Shown: positions 1 to 9,825, counted from the first letter of the stretch. The stretch: 64,000 bases of DNA from Phenylobacterium kunshanense (GCF_003254525.1 NZ_QFYS01000002.1:716761-780760), one strand, 5' to 3'. Translations and numbers: made by a program. Notes: generated by a model from the sequence alone, not told the origin.

Positions 1-278
1 GCCAGGACGAACCGCCGCGACGGCCCCATTGGCCGGGTCCCCGTCGGCTTGGCGGGATACCGGGCCAGCGCCGCCTCGGTCATCGACACGATCGCGGGCC
101 GCTCGGCCAACCCGCCGGCCGCCTCCCAGCCGCGCTTGACCTTATCGAACGCGGCGGCGTTCTCGGGCACGCGCCGCCAGGCCCGGAACCGCTCAAGGTC
201 CGCCGGATCGATGTCGCCCCGGGTCATGACGGTGAACCACTGGGAGGCCTCGGTCGCGCGATCCGTTGACTCGCTCAT
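1..278 (-). CDS. FecR-type anti-sigma/sigma regulator, N-terminal part (cut by window edge)
   Basis: Reading leftward from an ATG at 276-278, the protein begins with a typical DUF4880 (FecR N-terminal) segment: ATEASQWF, then a stretch with DPADLERFRAW and ENAAAFDKV, followed by a region leading toward the single membrane span expected of FecR. FecR proteins sit in the inner membrane and control a partner ECF sigma factor. It lies 16 bp downstream of the ECF sigma gene on the same strand, the usual fecI-fecR order. The C-terminal periplasmic domain lies outside the window. No TonB-dependent receptor is seen next to it here, so the signal it senses is unknown. Confidence 0.75.
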   Translation of the reverse strand, partial: MSESTDRATEASQWFTVMTRGDIDPADLERFRAWRRVPENAAAFDKVKRGWEAAGGLAERPAIVSMTEAALARYPAKPTGTRPMGPSRRFVL

Positions 279-294
279 GGCCACGCCTGCCGCC

Positions 295-774
295 TCAGTC
301 CTGCATCAGGGCCGCACACCTCCGCCGCGCCTCCGTCAGCCGGGCTTCCACCCGCTTCACGGACAGGTTGCAGCGTTGGGCGATCTCCACATTAGAGAGA
401 CCGCCGAACCGGCTCAAGACAAACACGTCGCGGATCGGCTCTGGCAGGGCCACGAGCACCTGCTCCAGGAGCACGGCGGTCTCGGCGTCCGCCTCCACCG
501 ACACCGGCGGCTCATACACGAACCCCGGCTCCGGCCGCCGCCGGACCTCCTCCAGCGCCGCCCGGATCGCCACCTTCGCCAGGAAGGCCCGCGGGTTGCG
601 CACGACGGCCCCGCTCGCCAGCGTCCGCACGAACGCCTCCTGGGCCGCGTCCTCGCTCACGAGGTTGCCAAACCGCCTGCGCAGGAAATCCAGCAGCCAT
701 TTACGGTGGCGGTGATACGCACGCTCCGTGGAGGAGGGGGTATCGCTCGACGCAGACGCATCATACGCGGTCAT
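295..774 (-). CDS. ECF (FecI-like) RNA polymerase sigma factor
   Basis: A 159-residue sigma-70 family protein of the extracytoplasmic-function class. Region 2 is seen as the segment with RHRKWLLDFLRRRFG followed by EDAAQEAFVR; region 4 as LPEPIRDVFVLSRFGGLSNVEIAQRCNLS and the recognition-helix end VKRVEARL. The ATG at 772-774 gives the normal length for the family; the frame stays open upstream but that extension reads like non-coding sequence. It is followed at once by a FecR-type gene, which makes cell-surface signalling or stress control likely. The target promoters cannot be told from this window. Confidence 0.85.
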   Translation of the reverse strand: MTAYDASASSDTPSSTERAYHRHRKWLLDFLRRRFGNLVSEDAAQEAFVRTLASGAVVRNPRAFLAKVAIRAALEEVRRRPEPGFVYEPPVSVEADAETAVLLEQVLVALPEPIRDVFVLSRFGGLSNVEIAQRCNLSVKRVEARLTEARRRCAALMQD

Positions 775-834
775 GCGAACTACATGCTCTCGGGCTGTCG
801 GCGAGGGCCGCCAACGACGAATACATACTATAGT

Positions 835-858
835 GGATAAACACCAAAGTGTGTATCC
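835..858. promoter_or_regulatory. 24-bp inverted repeat, probable XRE operator
   Basis: Arms GGATA and TATCC enclose inner arms ACAC and GTGT around CAAA, so 9 of the 12 base pairs of the dyad match. It ends 15 bp before the start codon of the small XRE gene and lies in the divergent gap facing the sigma factor gene. The likely reading is autoregulation by the XRE protein, possibly also control of the sigma factor. This is inferred from position and symmetry. Confidence 0.5.
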
Positions 859-873
859 GGCCACGTTCGCCGG

Positions 874-1095
874 ATGGATATGCGTCGGCTCGTCGGGCGG
901 AATGCGCTGCATTTCCGTCAGGCTCGTGGCCTGACGCAGGAGCGGTTGTCGGAGCTCTCGGGGCTGACCCAGCAGTACATCAGTGGTCTTGAGCAAGGGC
1001 GGCGTAACCCGACGGTCGTCACCTTGTTCGAGATAGCTCAGGCCCTCGGCGTCACGCCGGCTGAACTGATCACTCCACTTCCAAGGAAGGAATAG
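874..1095 (+). CDS. small XRE-family HTH regulator
   Basis: A 73-residue protein that is almost entirely one Cro/C1-type helix-turn-helix domain: LRQARGLTQERL-like first helices, then SGLTQQYISGLEQGRRNPTV as the recognition segment, ending with an ITPL tail. Such one-domain proteins bind DNA as dimers and usually repress their own gene. The ATG at 874 follows a purine-poor leader; MDMRRL is the natural start given the domain boundary. The palindrome immediately upstream supports autoregulation. It is divergent from the ECF sigma/FecR pair. Confidence 0.85.
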   Translation: MDMRRLVGRNALHFRQARGLTQERLSELSGLTQQYISGLEQGRRNPTVVTLFEIAQALGVTPAELITPLPRKE

Positions 1096-1238
1096 GGGCG
1101 ACCTAAGGGTCGGCAACGCGCCACAAGCGGTCCTCGGCTGTGCACCGGGAACGAGATATTCGTTGAGGATCGCGGCGCGTCAGCTTCGCGCGAGCATCGC
1201 AACGTCGGAACCCGGCAAGGCCGGACGCGCCCAAAGGC

Positions 1239-2405
1239 TCATTGATCTGAAACAGTCGAAACGCTGCGCGCCAGCAATGCCGTCGCTTCCGCTTGTCTAT
1301 GGGTACTGGTCTTGGCGAGGATGCGTTTGAGATGGCTGCGCACGGTGGCAAGGCCGATGCCAATGGTTGCCGCGATTTCCTCCAGCGAGGCTCCCTGCCC
1401 GAGTGCGGCGGCAACGACGCCTTCGGTGCGGGTTAAACCAAAGAGTTCACGAAGCCGCGCGACGGAGATCGGTGCTTCGGGGTCGCGGATGAAGACCAGA
1501 ACGGCAGGCCGCTGCGCTCCAAAGGTCGATACAGCTTCGCGCAAGGGGGCGACCTCAAGCGCCAGCGGCATGCGGTGCGGACGCGGAATGGAGAGCGTCA
1601 CGCCGGGTTCGGCAATCCTGCCCCGGGCAGTATCCACCGCGCCGCGTACCAGAGACAGCAGCTTGTTGTGCTGCGCGGGCGTCCGTAGCGCCAGCCGTCC
1701 GCCAACAACGGCCATCTCCGCGTTCTCGCGCAACAGGCGCTCCGCCATGCTGCTCGCCTGAATGACGCGGCCCGTGCCGTCCACCATCAGAACGCCGGTG
1801 TCCAGTTTGTCGAGCGCCTGCAAGCTCGCGGCATGGGCTTGGGATACCGCTGCGAAGCGCTGCCCGAGACGCAGCGCCTGCTGCAAGTGCGGCAGAACCA
1901 GCGCCACCTGCTGCCGCTCCGCTACGCTATAGGGTCCGGCCTCACACGGACGATGGACGCCGAGCACCCCGATAGCGCCATCAGCTGCGGGGAACACCGC
2001 CCCGAGCATGTGATGAATATCCAGATGCCGGAGCCATTCCTGATAAAAGCCGCTGCGCGCCTGTTCCTCGCGCGTGACCAAGTCCTCGTCGGTTATTATT
2101 CGTTCCATGCCGTAGGCGACGCTGCGCTCCACCCATAGATCCTTGCGGTGCCAGTCGTCGGCCCATGCCTGCTCCCGCTCGGACACCATCAGGTTGTCGG
2201 TGCATTCCAGTAGGTTCACGCGGGCGCCCTCGCCGTGGAGTTTGAGAACGGTGCTGGTCGAGCCGAGGGTTTCCGCGATGCGGTTCGCGGTGCCGGGCCA
2301 CAAGGCGTCATCTATGGCCGCATCGTAAAGATGGGCAATCAATCCCGATGTTCGTGAAAACTCATAGAATTCTTGTGGCGCCATGGCAGTGAAACGCCCC
2401 TTCAT
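1239..2405 (-). CDS. LuxR-family transcriptional regulator
   Basis: A 388-residue protein with a C-terminal LuxR-type helix-turn-helix: LTRTEGVVAAALGQGASLEEIA, then ATIGIGLATVRSHLKRILAKT. The N-terminal 300 residues look like a PAS/GAF-type sensory region with no recognisable ligand pocket (segments such as GVLGVHRPCEAGPYS and LDTGVLMVDGTGRVIQASS resemble GAF and PAS parts respectively). There is no receiver domain. Similar proteins are common in Caulobacterales and Rhizobiales and are mostly uncharacterised. The start at 2405 is the first ATG; an internal ATG at 2384 (MAPQEF) is an alternative. No neighbour points to a target. Confidence 0.8.
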   Translation of the reverse strand: MKGRFTAMAPQEFYEFSRTSGLIAHLYDAAIDDALWPGTANRIAETLGSTSTVLKLHGEGARVNLLECTDNLMVSEREQAWADDWHRKDLWVERSVAYGMERIITDEDLVTREEQARSGFYQEWLRHLDIHHMLGAVFPAADGAIGVLGVHRPCEAGPYSVAERQQVALVLPHLQQALRLGQRFAAVSQAHAASLQALDKLDTGVLMVDGTGRVIQASSMAERLLRENAEMAVVGGRLALRTPAQHNKLLSLVRGAVDTARGRIAEPGVTLSIPRPHRMPLALEVAPLREAVSTFGAQRPAVLVFIRDPEAPISVARLRELFGLTRTEGVVAAALGQGASLEEIAATIGIGLATVRSHLKRILAKTSTHRQAEATALLARSVSTVSDQ

Positions 2406-2577
2406 TCATCCGATAGCTAAACTTAACTTACACCAGCTGAAATTGGCCCTGCCTGAGCAGTACGGCGGGATGGCGCTCAGCCGTCCTACCCTGCCTGATT
2501 CCTCCCCTTTTTAGGGGACGAAAGCCAGCCAGTGGCGCCCTAACCATACCGAAAGGACTTTTGCGCGCGGAGATGTC

Positions 2578-3165
2578 ATGAGCAAAACCCGCCCTCTCAT
2601 CGTGCTGTTGCTGCTCGCGGCGGGGCTTGCCGCCTGCGGCCAGAAAGCTGCGACGGCGGAGAATACCGCCGCCACGGGGGCCGTGGTGGCCGTGGAGACC
2701 GGCAACACCGCTGAAATTACTGAGGTCAAAGCCAATACCGTCACCGCAATCCAAGCTGCCGCGACCGCCACGCCGGAAGCCGTTCCGGCCAAGGCGCAAG
2801 TGGCCACCGTCGCGGGGCTGCCGCTCAAGCACGGCTATTACGTCGATAGCGATACCCCGTGCGGCCAAGCCTCCAACGCCACCACGACGCTCCTGCGTCG
2901 TGAAGGCATTGGTGGCGCGCGCGACTTCTGCGAATTCAAGAAAATCGAGCAAACGGGACCGAACACTTACCGTGTCACCGAAGCCTGCGGGGATTTGCAG
3001 GGCAGCGCCCCGTCGGAAACCAGCACATCCATCTACACCCTCAAGGGGGATACGGCCTTCACCGCCAAGAGCGAGCACGGCTGGGACCGCAGCGCGCGCT
3101 ACTGCGTCCAATCGAGCATGCCGCCTGATTGGCGCGCCAACGATATCAGCGACGTGACGGGCTGA
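2578..3165 (+). CDS. hypothetical lipoprotein, possibly shortened by an in-frame TGA
   Basis: 195 residues with a lipoprotein signal peptide: MSKTR, a leucine-rich hydrophobic stretch, and a lipobox ending LAAC (Cys at about residue 20). A Thr/Ala-rich linker of about 55 residues follows, then a globular domain with four cysteines (CGQ, FCEF, ACGD, YCVQ) that could form disulfides in the periplasm. I do not recognise the domain. The gene ends at TGA 3163-3165, but codons after it keep coding character in the same frame for 69 more residues, so this may be the front part of a longer, interrupted gene. Confidence 0.65.
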   Translation: MSKTRPLIVLLLLAAGLAACGQKAATAENTAATGAVVAVETGNTAEITEVKANTVTAIQAAATATPEAVPAKAQVATVAGLPLKHGYYVDSDTPCGQASNATTTLLRREGIGGARDFCEFKKIEQTGPNTYRVTEACGDLQGSAPSETSTSIYTLKGDTAFTAKSEHGWDRSARYCVQSSMPPDWRANDISDVTG

Positions 3166-3375
3166 TCCTGGTCGCTGCCCGCGGATATCGCCACCTGCGG
3201 GCAGGTCTTGTCCTACGTTCACTGCACCTACGGCCCTGTCATCGTCGCCCGCGCTTCGCAGCTCGACGTGGGCGCGATTTGGGCGGCGGACACGCGCACC
3301 ACCGCATGGGTCAACGGCATCAGGGCCGAAGCCAAACGCAAGGCGGACGCACAGGCGCAAGCGCCGAGACTCTAG
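3166..3375 (+). pseudogene. in-frame continuation of the lipoprotein gene after TGA
   Basis: After the TGA at 3163-3165 the same frame runs on for 69 codons to a TAG at 3373-3375. The codons are strongly G/C at the third position and the peptide looks like a folded, secreted segment (ATCGQVLSYVHCTYGPVIVA, two more cysteines, then an Ala/Gln-rich tail). No ATG or clear ribosome site opens this part on its own. I read it as the C-terminal end of the preceding gene separated by a nonsense change or a base-call error; stop-codon readthrough is possible but unsupported. Confidence 0.4.
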
Positions 3376-3417
3376 GCCGCGAGGGCACAGCTATTTCCAG
3401 CCGCAAAGGGGATTGAT

Positions 3418-3837
3418 ATGGGACTGACAACACTGAGCGGCGCCGTCAGCGGTATTCGTCATTCGACGGAAACACGCGGCACGTTCGGCCGTAATGGCGG
3501 GTCCGTGAAGACCGGACAGGTCATCGCCTTTCGCGTGGGCGAACGCTCGGCGCAAATCAAGCTGGCCGATGTTCCGGATCTCCGCGACGGCGATGAGGTG
3601 ACGCTGGCCGGACGCGAGAAGAACGGCGTGTTCAAGGCGCTAGCCTTGCGCAACGACAAGACACGCGCCGTCTACAGCATCCCGACAACGGTTGGCTATC
3701 TGATGGGCGCGACACTCATCGCGCTCGGCTTGATGACCCTATTTATCCTTGTCGGCGTCGTGTTCATCGCGGGCGGTATGTGGACGCTGTACGAGGCGTA
3801 CAATTACACGCAGGCGGCGAATATGCTCAGGGCTTGA
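3418..3837 (+). CDS. hypothetical membrane protein
   Basis: 139 residues. The first half is soluble and beta-rich (KTGQVIAFRVGERSAQIKL, DGDEVTLAGREKNGVFKALAL), resembling an OB-like small barrel. The second half carries two closely spaced membrane segments (TVGYLMGATLIALGLM and LFILVGVVFIAGGMW) and a short tail ending LRA. The layout recalls bacterial proteins with an N-terminal barrel and two C-terminal helices whose function is unknown. The ATG at 3418 is preceded by AAAGGGG. It probably shares a transcript with the preceding lipoprotein gene. Confidence 0.65.
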   Translation: MGLTTLSGAVSGIRHSTETRGTFGRNGGSVKTGQVIAFRVGERSAQIKLADVPDLRDGDEVTLAGREKNGVFKALALRNDKTRAVYSIPTTVGYLMGATLIALGLMTLFILVGVVFIAGGMWTLYEAYNYTQAANMLRA

Positions 3838-4065
3838 AGCACTTCCAGCCGCGCGCAGATGGACGGCAAGCGGTTGTGCTCCAGCACAAGCGAGGTTCGG
3901 GACCGAGCTGGCGCGGGATAGAGAGCCGTCCACGGCACGAGGCGCGGACGTTGGCGTCAGCCCGGAAGGCCAACCTCCGTAGGTCCGGGTGGAGGGGCCC
4001 GGATTCACCTTCCTCGCGGGCCTTCAAGCCCTGGCTTGACGGCCCCGTGCGGCGCAGCTCCGCTG

Positions 4066-5469
4066 TCAGCTCCGACCCCCGCCGCCCAACGCGCGGTAGA
4101 GCTCCACGCGGTTGGCGACCAGGGCCAGCTGCGCAGCCACCAGGCTTTGCCGGGCCGCATAGAGCGTGCGTTGAGCGTCGAGCAGTTCAAGATAGCTGTC
4201 CACGCCGCGGTCGTAGCGCGCCTGGGTCAGCCTCTGGGCTGCGCTCGCCGCCTCCACGAGCCGTGTCTGCGCCGCAACGCGGTCCTCTGCGGTCGCACGG
4301 ACCGCCAATGCGTCTGCCACCTCTCGGAAAGCGATCTGCACTGCCTTCTCATACTGGGCGACGGAGGCGTCGCGCGAAGCCTGCGCGCCGCGCAGGTTCG
4401 CGACATTGGCGCCGCCCGCGAAGATCGGCAGGCCAACCTGCGGCGCGAAGCTCCATGTGCCGGAGCCGGCGCCGAAGAGGCCGCTCAGCGCCGGACTCAG
4501 CGTCCCCACGGCGGCCGTCAGGCTGATGTGCGGGAAGAAGGCGGCGCGCGCGGCCCCGATGTTGGCATTCTGGGCCTGCAGCCGGCGCTCGGCCGCGGCG
4601 ACGTCCGGCCGCCGCGTCAGCACATCCGACGGCAGGCCGGCCGGCACATTGGCCAGCGCTCCGGCTTCGGCGAGGCGGTGCGGAGGCAGGAGATGGGACG
4701 GGATCTCGGCTCCGGCGAGGAGCCGCAGCGCGTTGCGGTCCTGGTCCACCCGCGCCTTGGCAACAGCGGCGTCGCTGCGCGCCTGCTCGGCCAACGTCTG
4801 CGCCTGCCGCAGGTCCAGCTCGGAAGCGGCGCCAGCCTGGAACCGCCTGTCGGTCAGCTGGAGGGCCGCGTCGCGGGTGGCCAGGGTATCGTCGGTGATG
4901 GCCAGCAACTCCTGGTCGGCGGCCAGGGTCAGCCAGGCGTTGGCCACCTCGCCGATCAGGCTGACCTGGACCGCGCGGCGGTCCTCCTCGGTGGCGAGGT
5001 AGGACTGGCGGGCCGCCTCGTTGAGACTGCGGATGCGGCCGAACAGGTCGAGCTCGTAGGCCGTGAAGCCGGCGGTCACGCGGTATTGCGCGCTCGTCTC
5101 CGCCTGCCCGGTCTGGGACAGGGATGCGGGTGTGCGCCCGCGCCCGCCCAGCGCGGTGGCTTCGATGGACGGCAGCAAATCGGCGCGCTGGACGCCATAG
5201 GCCGCCCGCGCCCGCTCAATGTCGGCCACCGCGACGCGGAGGTCGCGGTTCTGCTGCAGGGCGAGCGCGATCACGCCCTGCAGGCGTGCGTCCTGAAAGA
5301 CGTCACGCCAGGCGACGTCCGCGCCGGAAGCGCCGGTCGCGTCTTGCGTTGACGTGGGCCAGTTCTGCGCGACCGGGAGTGCCGGCCGTTCGTAACGCGG
5401 CGCCATCGTCGCGCAGCCGCCCAGCGCGGTCGCGGCCATCAGGGCCGCGACGAGGGTCTTGAAAGCCAT
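4066..5469 (-). CDS. NodT/OprM-type outer-membrane efflux channel lipoprotein
   Basis: 467 residues of the RND outer-membrane factor family (TolC fold). A lipoprotein signal [19 protein letters not shown] gives Cys at residue 19. Two OEP repeats follow; typical landmarks are ELDLFGRIRSLNEAARQSYL, RRPDVAAAERRLQAQNANIG, and LDAQRTLYAARQSLVAAQLA near the end. It forms the trimeric exit duct of a drug or solvent efflux pump. The ATG at 5467-5469 overlaps the stop of the upstream pump gene (TGATG), so the two are translationally coupled. Length is normal for the family. Confidence 0.92.
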   Translation of the reverse strand: MAFKTLVAALMAATALGGCATMAPRYERPALPVAQNWPTSTQDATGASGADVAWRDVFQDARLQGVIALALQQNRDLRVAVADIERARAAYGVQRADLLPSIEATALGGRGRTPASLSQTGQAETSAQYRVTAGFTAYELDLFGRIRSLNEAARQSYLATEEDRRAVQVSLIGEVANAWLTLAADQELLAITDDTLATRDAALQLTDRRFQAGAASELDLRQAQTLAEQARSDAAVAKARVDQDRNALRLLAGAEIPSHLLPPHRLAEAGALANVPAGLPSDVLTRRPDVAAAERRLQAQNANIGAARAAFFPHISLTAAVGTLSPALSGLFGAGSGTWSFAPQVGLPIFAGGANVANLRGAQASRDASVAQYEKAVQIAFREVADALAVRATAEDRVAAQTRLVEAASAAQRLTQARYDRGVDSYLELLDAQRTLYAARQSLVAAQLALVANRVELYRALGGGGRS

Positions 5470-8400
5470 CAGGCAGCCTCTTGGGAGACTTGGCCGGCGC
5501 CCTGCGGGTCCGCCTTGCGGCCCAGGTGACGCTGCACCAGCACGAAGAACAGGGGCACGAAGAAGATCGCCAGCGCGACTGCCGAGAGCATGCCGCCGAT
5601 CACGCCGGTGCCGATCGCGTGCTGGCTGCCCGAGCCCGGTCCGTTGGAGATCGCCAGCGGCAGCACCCCGAACATGAAGGCGAGCGAGGTCATGATGATC
5701 GGTCGCAGGCGGATGCGCACCGCCTCCAGCGTCGCCTCGACCAGGGTCTTGCCGTGCTCGAAGCGGTCCTTGGCGAACTCGACAATGAGGATGGCGTTCT
5801 TGGCTGCCAGACCCATGGTCGTGAGCAGGCCCACCTGGAAGTAGATGTCGTTGGAGAGGCCGCGCAGGGTCGTCGCCAGGACCGCACCCAACACGCCGAG
5901 CGGGATCACGAGGATCACAGCGATCGGGATCGTCCAGCTCTCGTAGAGCGCCGCCAGCAGCAGGAAGACGACGATGGTCGAGATGGCGTAGAGCGCCGGC
6001 GCCTGCGCGCCCGACTCGCGCTCCTGCAGTGACAGCCCCGTCCACTCATAGCCGACGCCGGCCGGCAGGTTGCCCGCCAGGCGCTCCATGGCGGCCATGG
6101 CCTCGCCCGAGCTGCGCCCCTGGGCCGGCGAGCCTTGCACGTTCAGCGACGAGACGCCCTGATAGCGTTCCAGTCGCGGAGAGCCGATCGTCCAGTGGGT
6201 GGTGGCGAACGACGAGAACGGCGCCATCTGACCGGCGGCGTTGCGGACGTACCAGCGCTCGAGGTCTTCGGGCTTCATGCGGAAGGGTGCATCGGCCTGC
6301 ACGAACACCTTCTTCACCCGGCCACGGTCGACGAAGTCGTTGACGTACGCGCCGCCGAGGGCAGTCGAGAGCGTGGCGTTGATGTCGGCGGTGGTCAGGC
6401 CCATCGCCCCGGCCTTGGCCTGGTCAACGTCGATGGCGAACTGCGGAGTGTCGTCCTGGCCGTTCGGCCGCACGCCGCTCAGCGCCGGGTCCTTGGCTGC
6501 GAGGTCGAGCAACTGGTTGCGGGCGTTCATCAGGGCCTCATGGCCCACGCCGCCCACGTCCTGGAGCTGGAAATCGAAGCCGGACGAGTTCCCAAGCTCC
6601 GGCACGGCCGGCGGCACGATGGCGAACACCTGGGCGTCGCGGATCTTCGAGAACGCCTGCATCGCGCGCTCGGCGACGGCGTCGACCTTGCGGGTCTTGG
6701 CCTTGCGCTCATCGAAGTCCTTCATCCGCACGAAGGCGAGGCCCGCGTTCTGGCCGGCGCCCGCAAAGCTGAAGCCCGAGACGGTGAACACCGACTCCAC
6801 CGAGTCCGCCTCGTCCTTGAGATAGTGGTCGGCGACCTGCTTCAGGACAGCCTGGGTCCGCTCCTCGGTAGCGCCGGGCGGCAGCTGGACGATGGTGTAG
6901 ATGGTGCCTTGGTCCTCTGGCGGCAGGAACGCCGTGGGCAGGCGCACGAACAGCAGCGCCATGACCAGCACGATGGCGCCGTAGACCGCCATCCACCGGC
7001 CGCCGCGACTCAGGATGCGGCGGACCTGACCCTGGTAGCGGTGGGACGCGTTGTCGAAGTTGCGGTTGAACCAGCCGAAGAAGCCGCGCTTGGAAAGACC
7101 GTGGCCGGGCGCAACCGGCTTCAGCAGAGTGGCGCAGAGGGCTGGCGTCAGCACCAGCGCCACCACCACGGAAAGGGCCATGGCCGAGACGAGGGTGACC
7201 GAGAACTGGCGGTAGATCACGCCCTGCGAGCCGCCGAAGAAGGCCATCGGCACGAACACCGCCGCCAACACGAGCGCCACGCCGATCAGCGCGCCCGTGA
7301 TCTCGCTCATCGAGCGGCGAGCGGCTTCCCTGGGCGACAGCCCTTCCTCGCTCATCAGGCGTTCGACGTTCTCGACCACGACGATCGCGTCGTCGACCAG
7401 CAGGCCGATCGCCAGTACGAGGCCGAACATCGTGAGCGTGTTGATGGAATAGCCGAGCGCGGCCAGCACGCCGAACGTGCCCAGCAGCACCACCGGCACG
7501 GCGATGGTCGGGATGAGGGTGGCGCGCCAGTTCTGGAGGAACAGGAACATCACCAGGAAGACCAGGACCACGGCCTCGGCCAGCGTCTTCACCACCTCGT
7601 GGATCGACTGCTCGACGAACGGCGTGGAATCGACCGGGATCACATAGCTGATGCCGGGGGGGAAATCCTTGGAGAGCTCCGCGACCCGCGCCTTGACCGC
7701 CTTCGCGGTCTCCAGCGCGTTGCCGCCCGGCGCGAGCTTGATCGCGAGGCCGGCGGCCGACTTGCCGTTGTACTTGGCGAGCGAGTTGTAGTTCTCGGCG
7801 CCCAGTTCCACGCGGGCCACATCCCGCAGGTAGACGTGCGCGCCGCCGCCGGTGTCCCTGAGGATGATCTGCTCGAACTGCGCGGGCGTCTGCAGCCGCG
7901 CCTGAGCCGAGATGGTGGCGTTCAGCACCGTGCCGGGCACGGCCGGCGTGCCGCCGAGTTGGCCAGCGGAGACCTGGGCGTTCTGAGCGCGAATGGCGGC
8001 GATCACGTCGGCGGGCGTCAGCCCGCGCGACGCCAGCTTGTCCGGGTCCAGCCAGACCCGTATCGCGTACTGCGCGCCGAACAGCTGCACGTCGCCCACG
8101 CCGTCCACGCGACTGATCGGGTCTTGCAGGTTGGCGGCGAGATAGTCGGCGAGGTCAGCGTTCGACGCCTTGCCGTCGGTGGCGTAGAGGCCGACCACCA
8201 TCAGGAAGTTGCGCGTGGACTTCACCACACTGAGACCCTGCTGCTGCACCTCCTGCGGCAGGAGCGCGGTGGCGGTCTGCAACTTATTCTGGACCTGCAC
8301 CTGGGCGATGTCGATGTCGGTCCCGCCCTTGAAGGTTAGGGTGACCGTGGCCGCGCCGCTGCTGTCGCTGGACGACGACATGTAGAGCAGGCCGTCCAGC

Positions 8401-8615
8401 CCCTTCATCTTCTGTTCGATGACCTGGGTGACGCTATCCTCGACGGTCTTGGCCGACGCGCCGGGATATACGGCCTGGATAGCCACCTGCGGCAGCGCGA
8501 TGTCGGGATATTGGGCCACCGGCAGCGTGCGGATCGCAAGCGCGCCCGCCAGCATGATGATGATCGCGATCACCCACGCGAAGATGGGCCGGTCGATGAA
8601 GAAGCGGGACAGCAT
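5469..8615 (-). CDS. RND multidrug efflux pump, inner-membrane transporter (HAE1/AcrB type)
   Basis: 1048 residues, the size of AcrB/MexB. It starts [18 protein letters not shown], the standard first membrane helix of HAE1 pumps. The proton-relay aspartates are present in TM4 ([21 protein letters not shown]), and the second-half start [16 protein letters not shown] is intact. It uses the proton gradient to expel hydrophobic compounds from the inner membrane and periplasm. It sits between adaptor and channel genes in one leftward operon (12 bp after the adaptor, 1 bp overlap with the channel). Substrate cannot be told from sequence alone. Confidence 0.95.
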   Translation of the reverse strand: MLSRFFIDRPIFAWVIAIIIMLAGALAIRTLPVAQYPDIALPQVAIQAVYPGASAKTVEDSVTQVIEQKMKGLDGLLYMSSSSDSSGAATVTLTFKGGTDIDIAQVQVQNKLQTATALLPQEVQQQGLSVVKSTRNFLMVVGLYATDGKASNADLADYLAANLQDPISRVDGVGDVQLFGAQYAIRVWLDPDKLASRGLTPADVIAAIRAQNAQVSAGQLGGTPAVPGTVLNATISAQARLQTPAQFEQIILRDTGGGAHVYLRDVARVELGAENYNSLAKYNGKSAAGLAIKLAPGGNALETAKAVKARVAELSKDFPPGISYVIPVDSTPFVEQSIHEVVKTLAEAVVLVFLVMFLFLQNWRATLIPTIAVPVVLLGTFGVLAALGYSINTLTMFGLVLAIGLLVDDAIVVVENVERLMSEEGLSPREAARRSMSEITGALIGVALVLAAVFVPMAFFGGSQGVIYRQFSVTLVSAMALSVVVALVLTPALCATLLKPVAPGHGLSKRGFFGWFNRNFDNASHRYQGQVRRILSRGGRWMAVYGAIVLVMALLFVRLPTAFLPPEDQGTIYTIVQLPPGATEERTQAVLKQVADHYLKDEADSVESVFTVSGFSFAGAGQNAGLAFVRMKDFDERKAKTRKVDAVAERAMQAFSKIRDAQVFAIVPPAVPELGNSSGFDFQLQDVGGVGHEALMNARNQLLDLAAKDPALSGVRPNGQDDTPQFAIDVDQAKAGAMGLTTADINATLSTALGGAYVNDFVDRGRVKKVFVQADAPFRMKPEDLERWYVRNAAGQMAPFSSFATTHWTIGSPRLERYQGVSSLNVQGSPAQGRSSGEAMAAMERLAGNLPAGVGYEWTGLSLQERESGAQAPALYAISTIVVFLLLAALYESWTIPIAVILVIPLGVLGAVLATTLRGLSNDIYFQVGLLTTMGLAAKNAILIVEFAKDRFEHGKTLVEATLEAVRIRLRPIIMTSLAFMFGVLPLAISNGPGSGSQHAIGTGVIGGMLSAVALAIFFVPLFFVLVQRHLGRKADPQGAGQVSQEAA

Positions 8616-8627
8616 GGCCGACGGGTC

Positions 8628-9761
8628 CTAGCGGGCGGCGCCGATGACGGAAGGGGCCACGAGCGCCCCGGGCCGCACCTTCTGCAGCCCCTCCACGATG
8701 ACCTGCTCGCCGGGCCGCAGGCCGGCGGTCACCAGCCACTTGTCGCCGACGGTGCGGTCGGCCGTGATCGTGCGCAGCTGCGCCCTGTCCTTGTCGTCGA
8801 CCACATAAACGGTGGCGCCGCCCTTGGGATCGCGGCTCACCGCCGCCTGTGGCGTCAGGATGCCCTGGGTCGCCACCCCCTGCTCCAGCCGCGCCCGGAC
8901 GTAGAGGCCGGGGAGCAGCGCGCCGGTCGGGTTGGGGAAGACCGCCCTCAGGCCCACGGAGCCGGTGCCGGGATCGACGGTGATGTCGGAGAACTGCAGC
9001 GCGCCGGGCGTCGGATAGGTCGAACCGTCCTCCAGGATCAGCTGCACACGCGCCGACTGCGGCGCGCCCAGCGTGCCCGCGGCCATCGCCCGCCGCAGCT
9101 TGAGGAGCTCGGACGCCGACTGGGTCACGTCGACGTAGATGGTGTCGAGGTTCTGGACAGTGGCCAGGGGTGCGGCCTGGTTGGCGGTGACCAGGGCGCC
9201 CGGGGTGACGGTCGACTTGCCGATGCGGCCCGAGACCGGCGCCACGACGCGCGTGTAGTCGAGGTTGATGCGGGCGGCCTGCACCGCCGCGCGCTGGGCC
9301 TGGACATTGGCTGCGGCGGCCTGGTCCACGGCCTGAGCGTCGTCATTGTCCTGCTTGCTGACGGCATTGATGCCCGCGAGCTCGCGGTAGCGATCGGCCT
9401 TCAGCTTCGCCGCCATCGCCGTCGCCTGCGCCTGGGCCAGCGCTGCTTTGGCGCTGTCGAGCGCAGCGCGGTAGGGCGCGGGATCGATCTGATAGAGCGG
9501 CTGGCCGGCGCGCACCATCGCGCCCTCCTGGAACAGCCGCGCCTTGATCACCCCGTTCACCTGCGGGCGCACCTCGGACACTAGGCTGGCCGACGTCCGG
9601 CCGCTCAGCTCCGTGGTCAGCCGCACCGGTTCGGCCCGGGTCACCACCACGCCCACGGGCGTCGGCGCATTGGGGTCAGGCGCCTCCGGCGCCTTCGCGC
9701 CGCACGCAGACAGAAAAGCGGCCAGCGCCAGGGCGGCGCCGGTGAGGAATGGACTGCGCAT
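8628..9761 (-). CDS. RND efflux periplasmic adaptor (membrane fusion lipoprotein)
   Basis: 377 residues from ATG 9759-9761, which puts a lipoprotein signal (MRSPFLTGAALALAAFLSAC) at the N terminus; the longer open frame upstream runs through the operator and is rejected. The HlyD/AcrA layout is clear: beta-barrel and lipoyl half-motifs (SLVSEVRPQVNGVIKA, GQPLYQIDPAPYRAALD), a helical hairpin rich in Ala/Gln, the return lipoyl half (NLDYTRVVAPVSGRIGKS), and a C-terminal membrane-proximal domain. It links the pump to the outer-membrane channel. First gene of the operon, facing the TetR repressor. Confidence 0.92.
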   Translation of the reverse strand: MRSPFLTGAALALAAFLSACGAKAPEAPDPNAPTPVGVVVTRAEPVRLTTELSGRTSASLVSEVRPQVNGVIKARLFQEGAMVRAGQPLYQIDPAPYRAALDSAKAALAQAQATAMAAKLKADRYRELAGINAVSKQDNDDAQAVDQAAAANVQAQRAAVQAARINLDYTRVVAPVSGRIGKSTVTPGALVTANQAAPLATVQNLDTIYVDVTQSASELLKLRRAMAAGTLGAPQSARVQLILEDGSTYPTPGALQFSDITVDPGTGSVGLRAVFPNPTGALLPGLYVRARLEQGVATQGILTPQAAVSRDPKGGATVYVVDDKDRAQLRTITADRTVGDKWLVTAGLRPGEQVIVEGLQKVRPGALVAPSVIGAAR

Positions 9762-9825
9762 CTTCAGCACCTGGCGGGCGAGTTGTCCGGGCCGTGCACT
9801 TGACGAGGCCCAATCAGATTCATAT

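Noticed and set aside
4066..6045. One 659-residue protein covering the channel and the end of the pump gene
   Set aside because: The first 192 residues are an out-of-frame reading of the RND pump; the lipoprotein signal at 5469 marks the true start.
6135..8339. Long rightward open frame inside the RND pump gene
   Set aside because: It is His/Arg/Gln-rich antisense shadow of a GC-rich gene with no domain; the pump on the other strand is certain.
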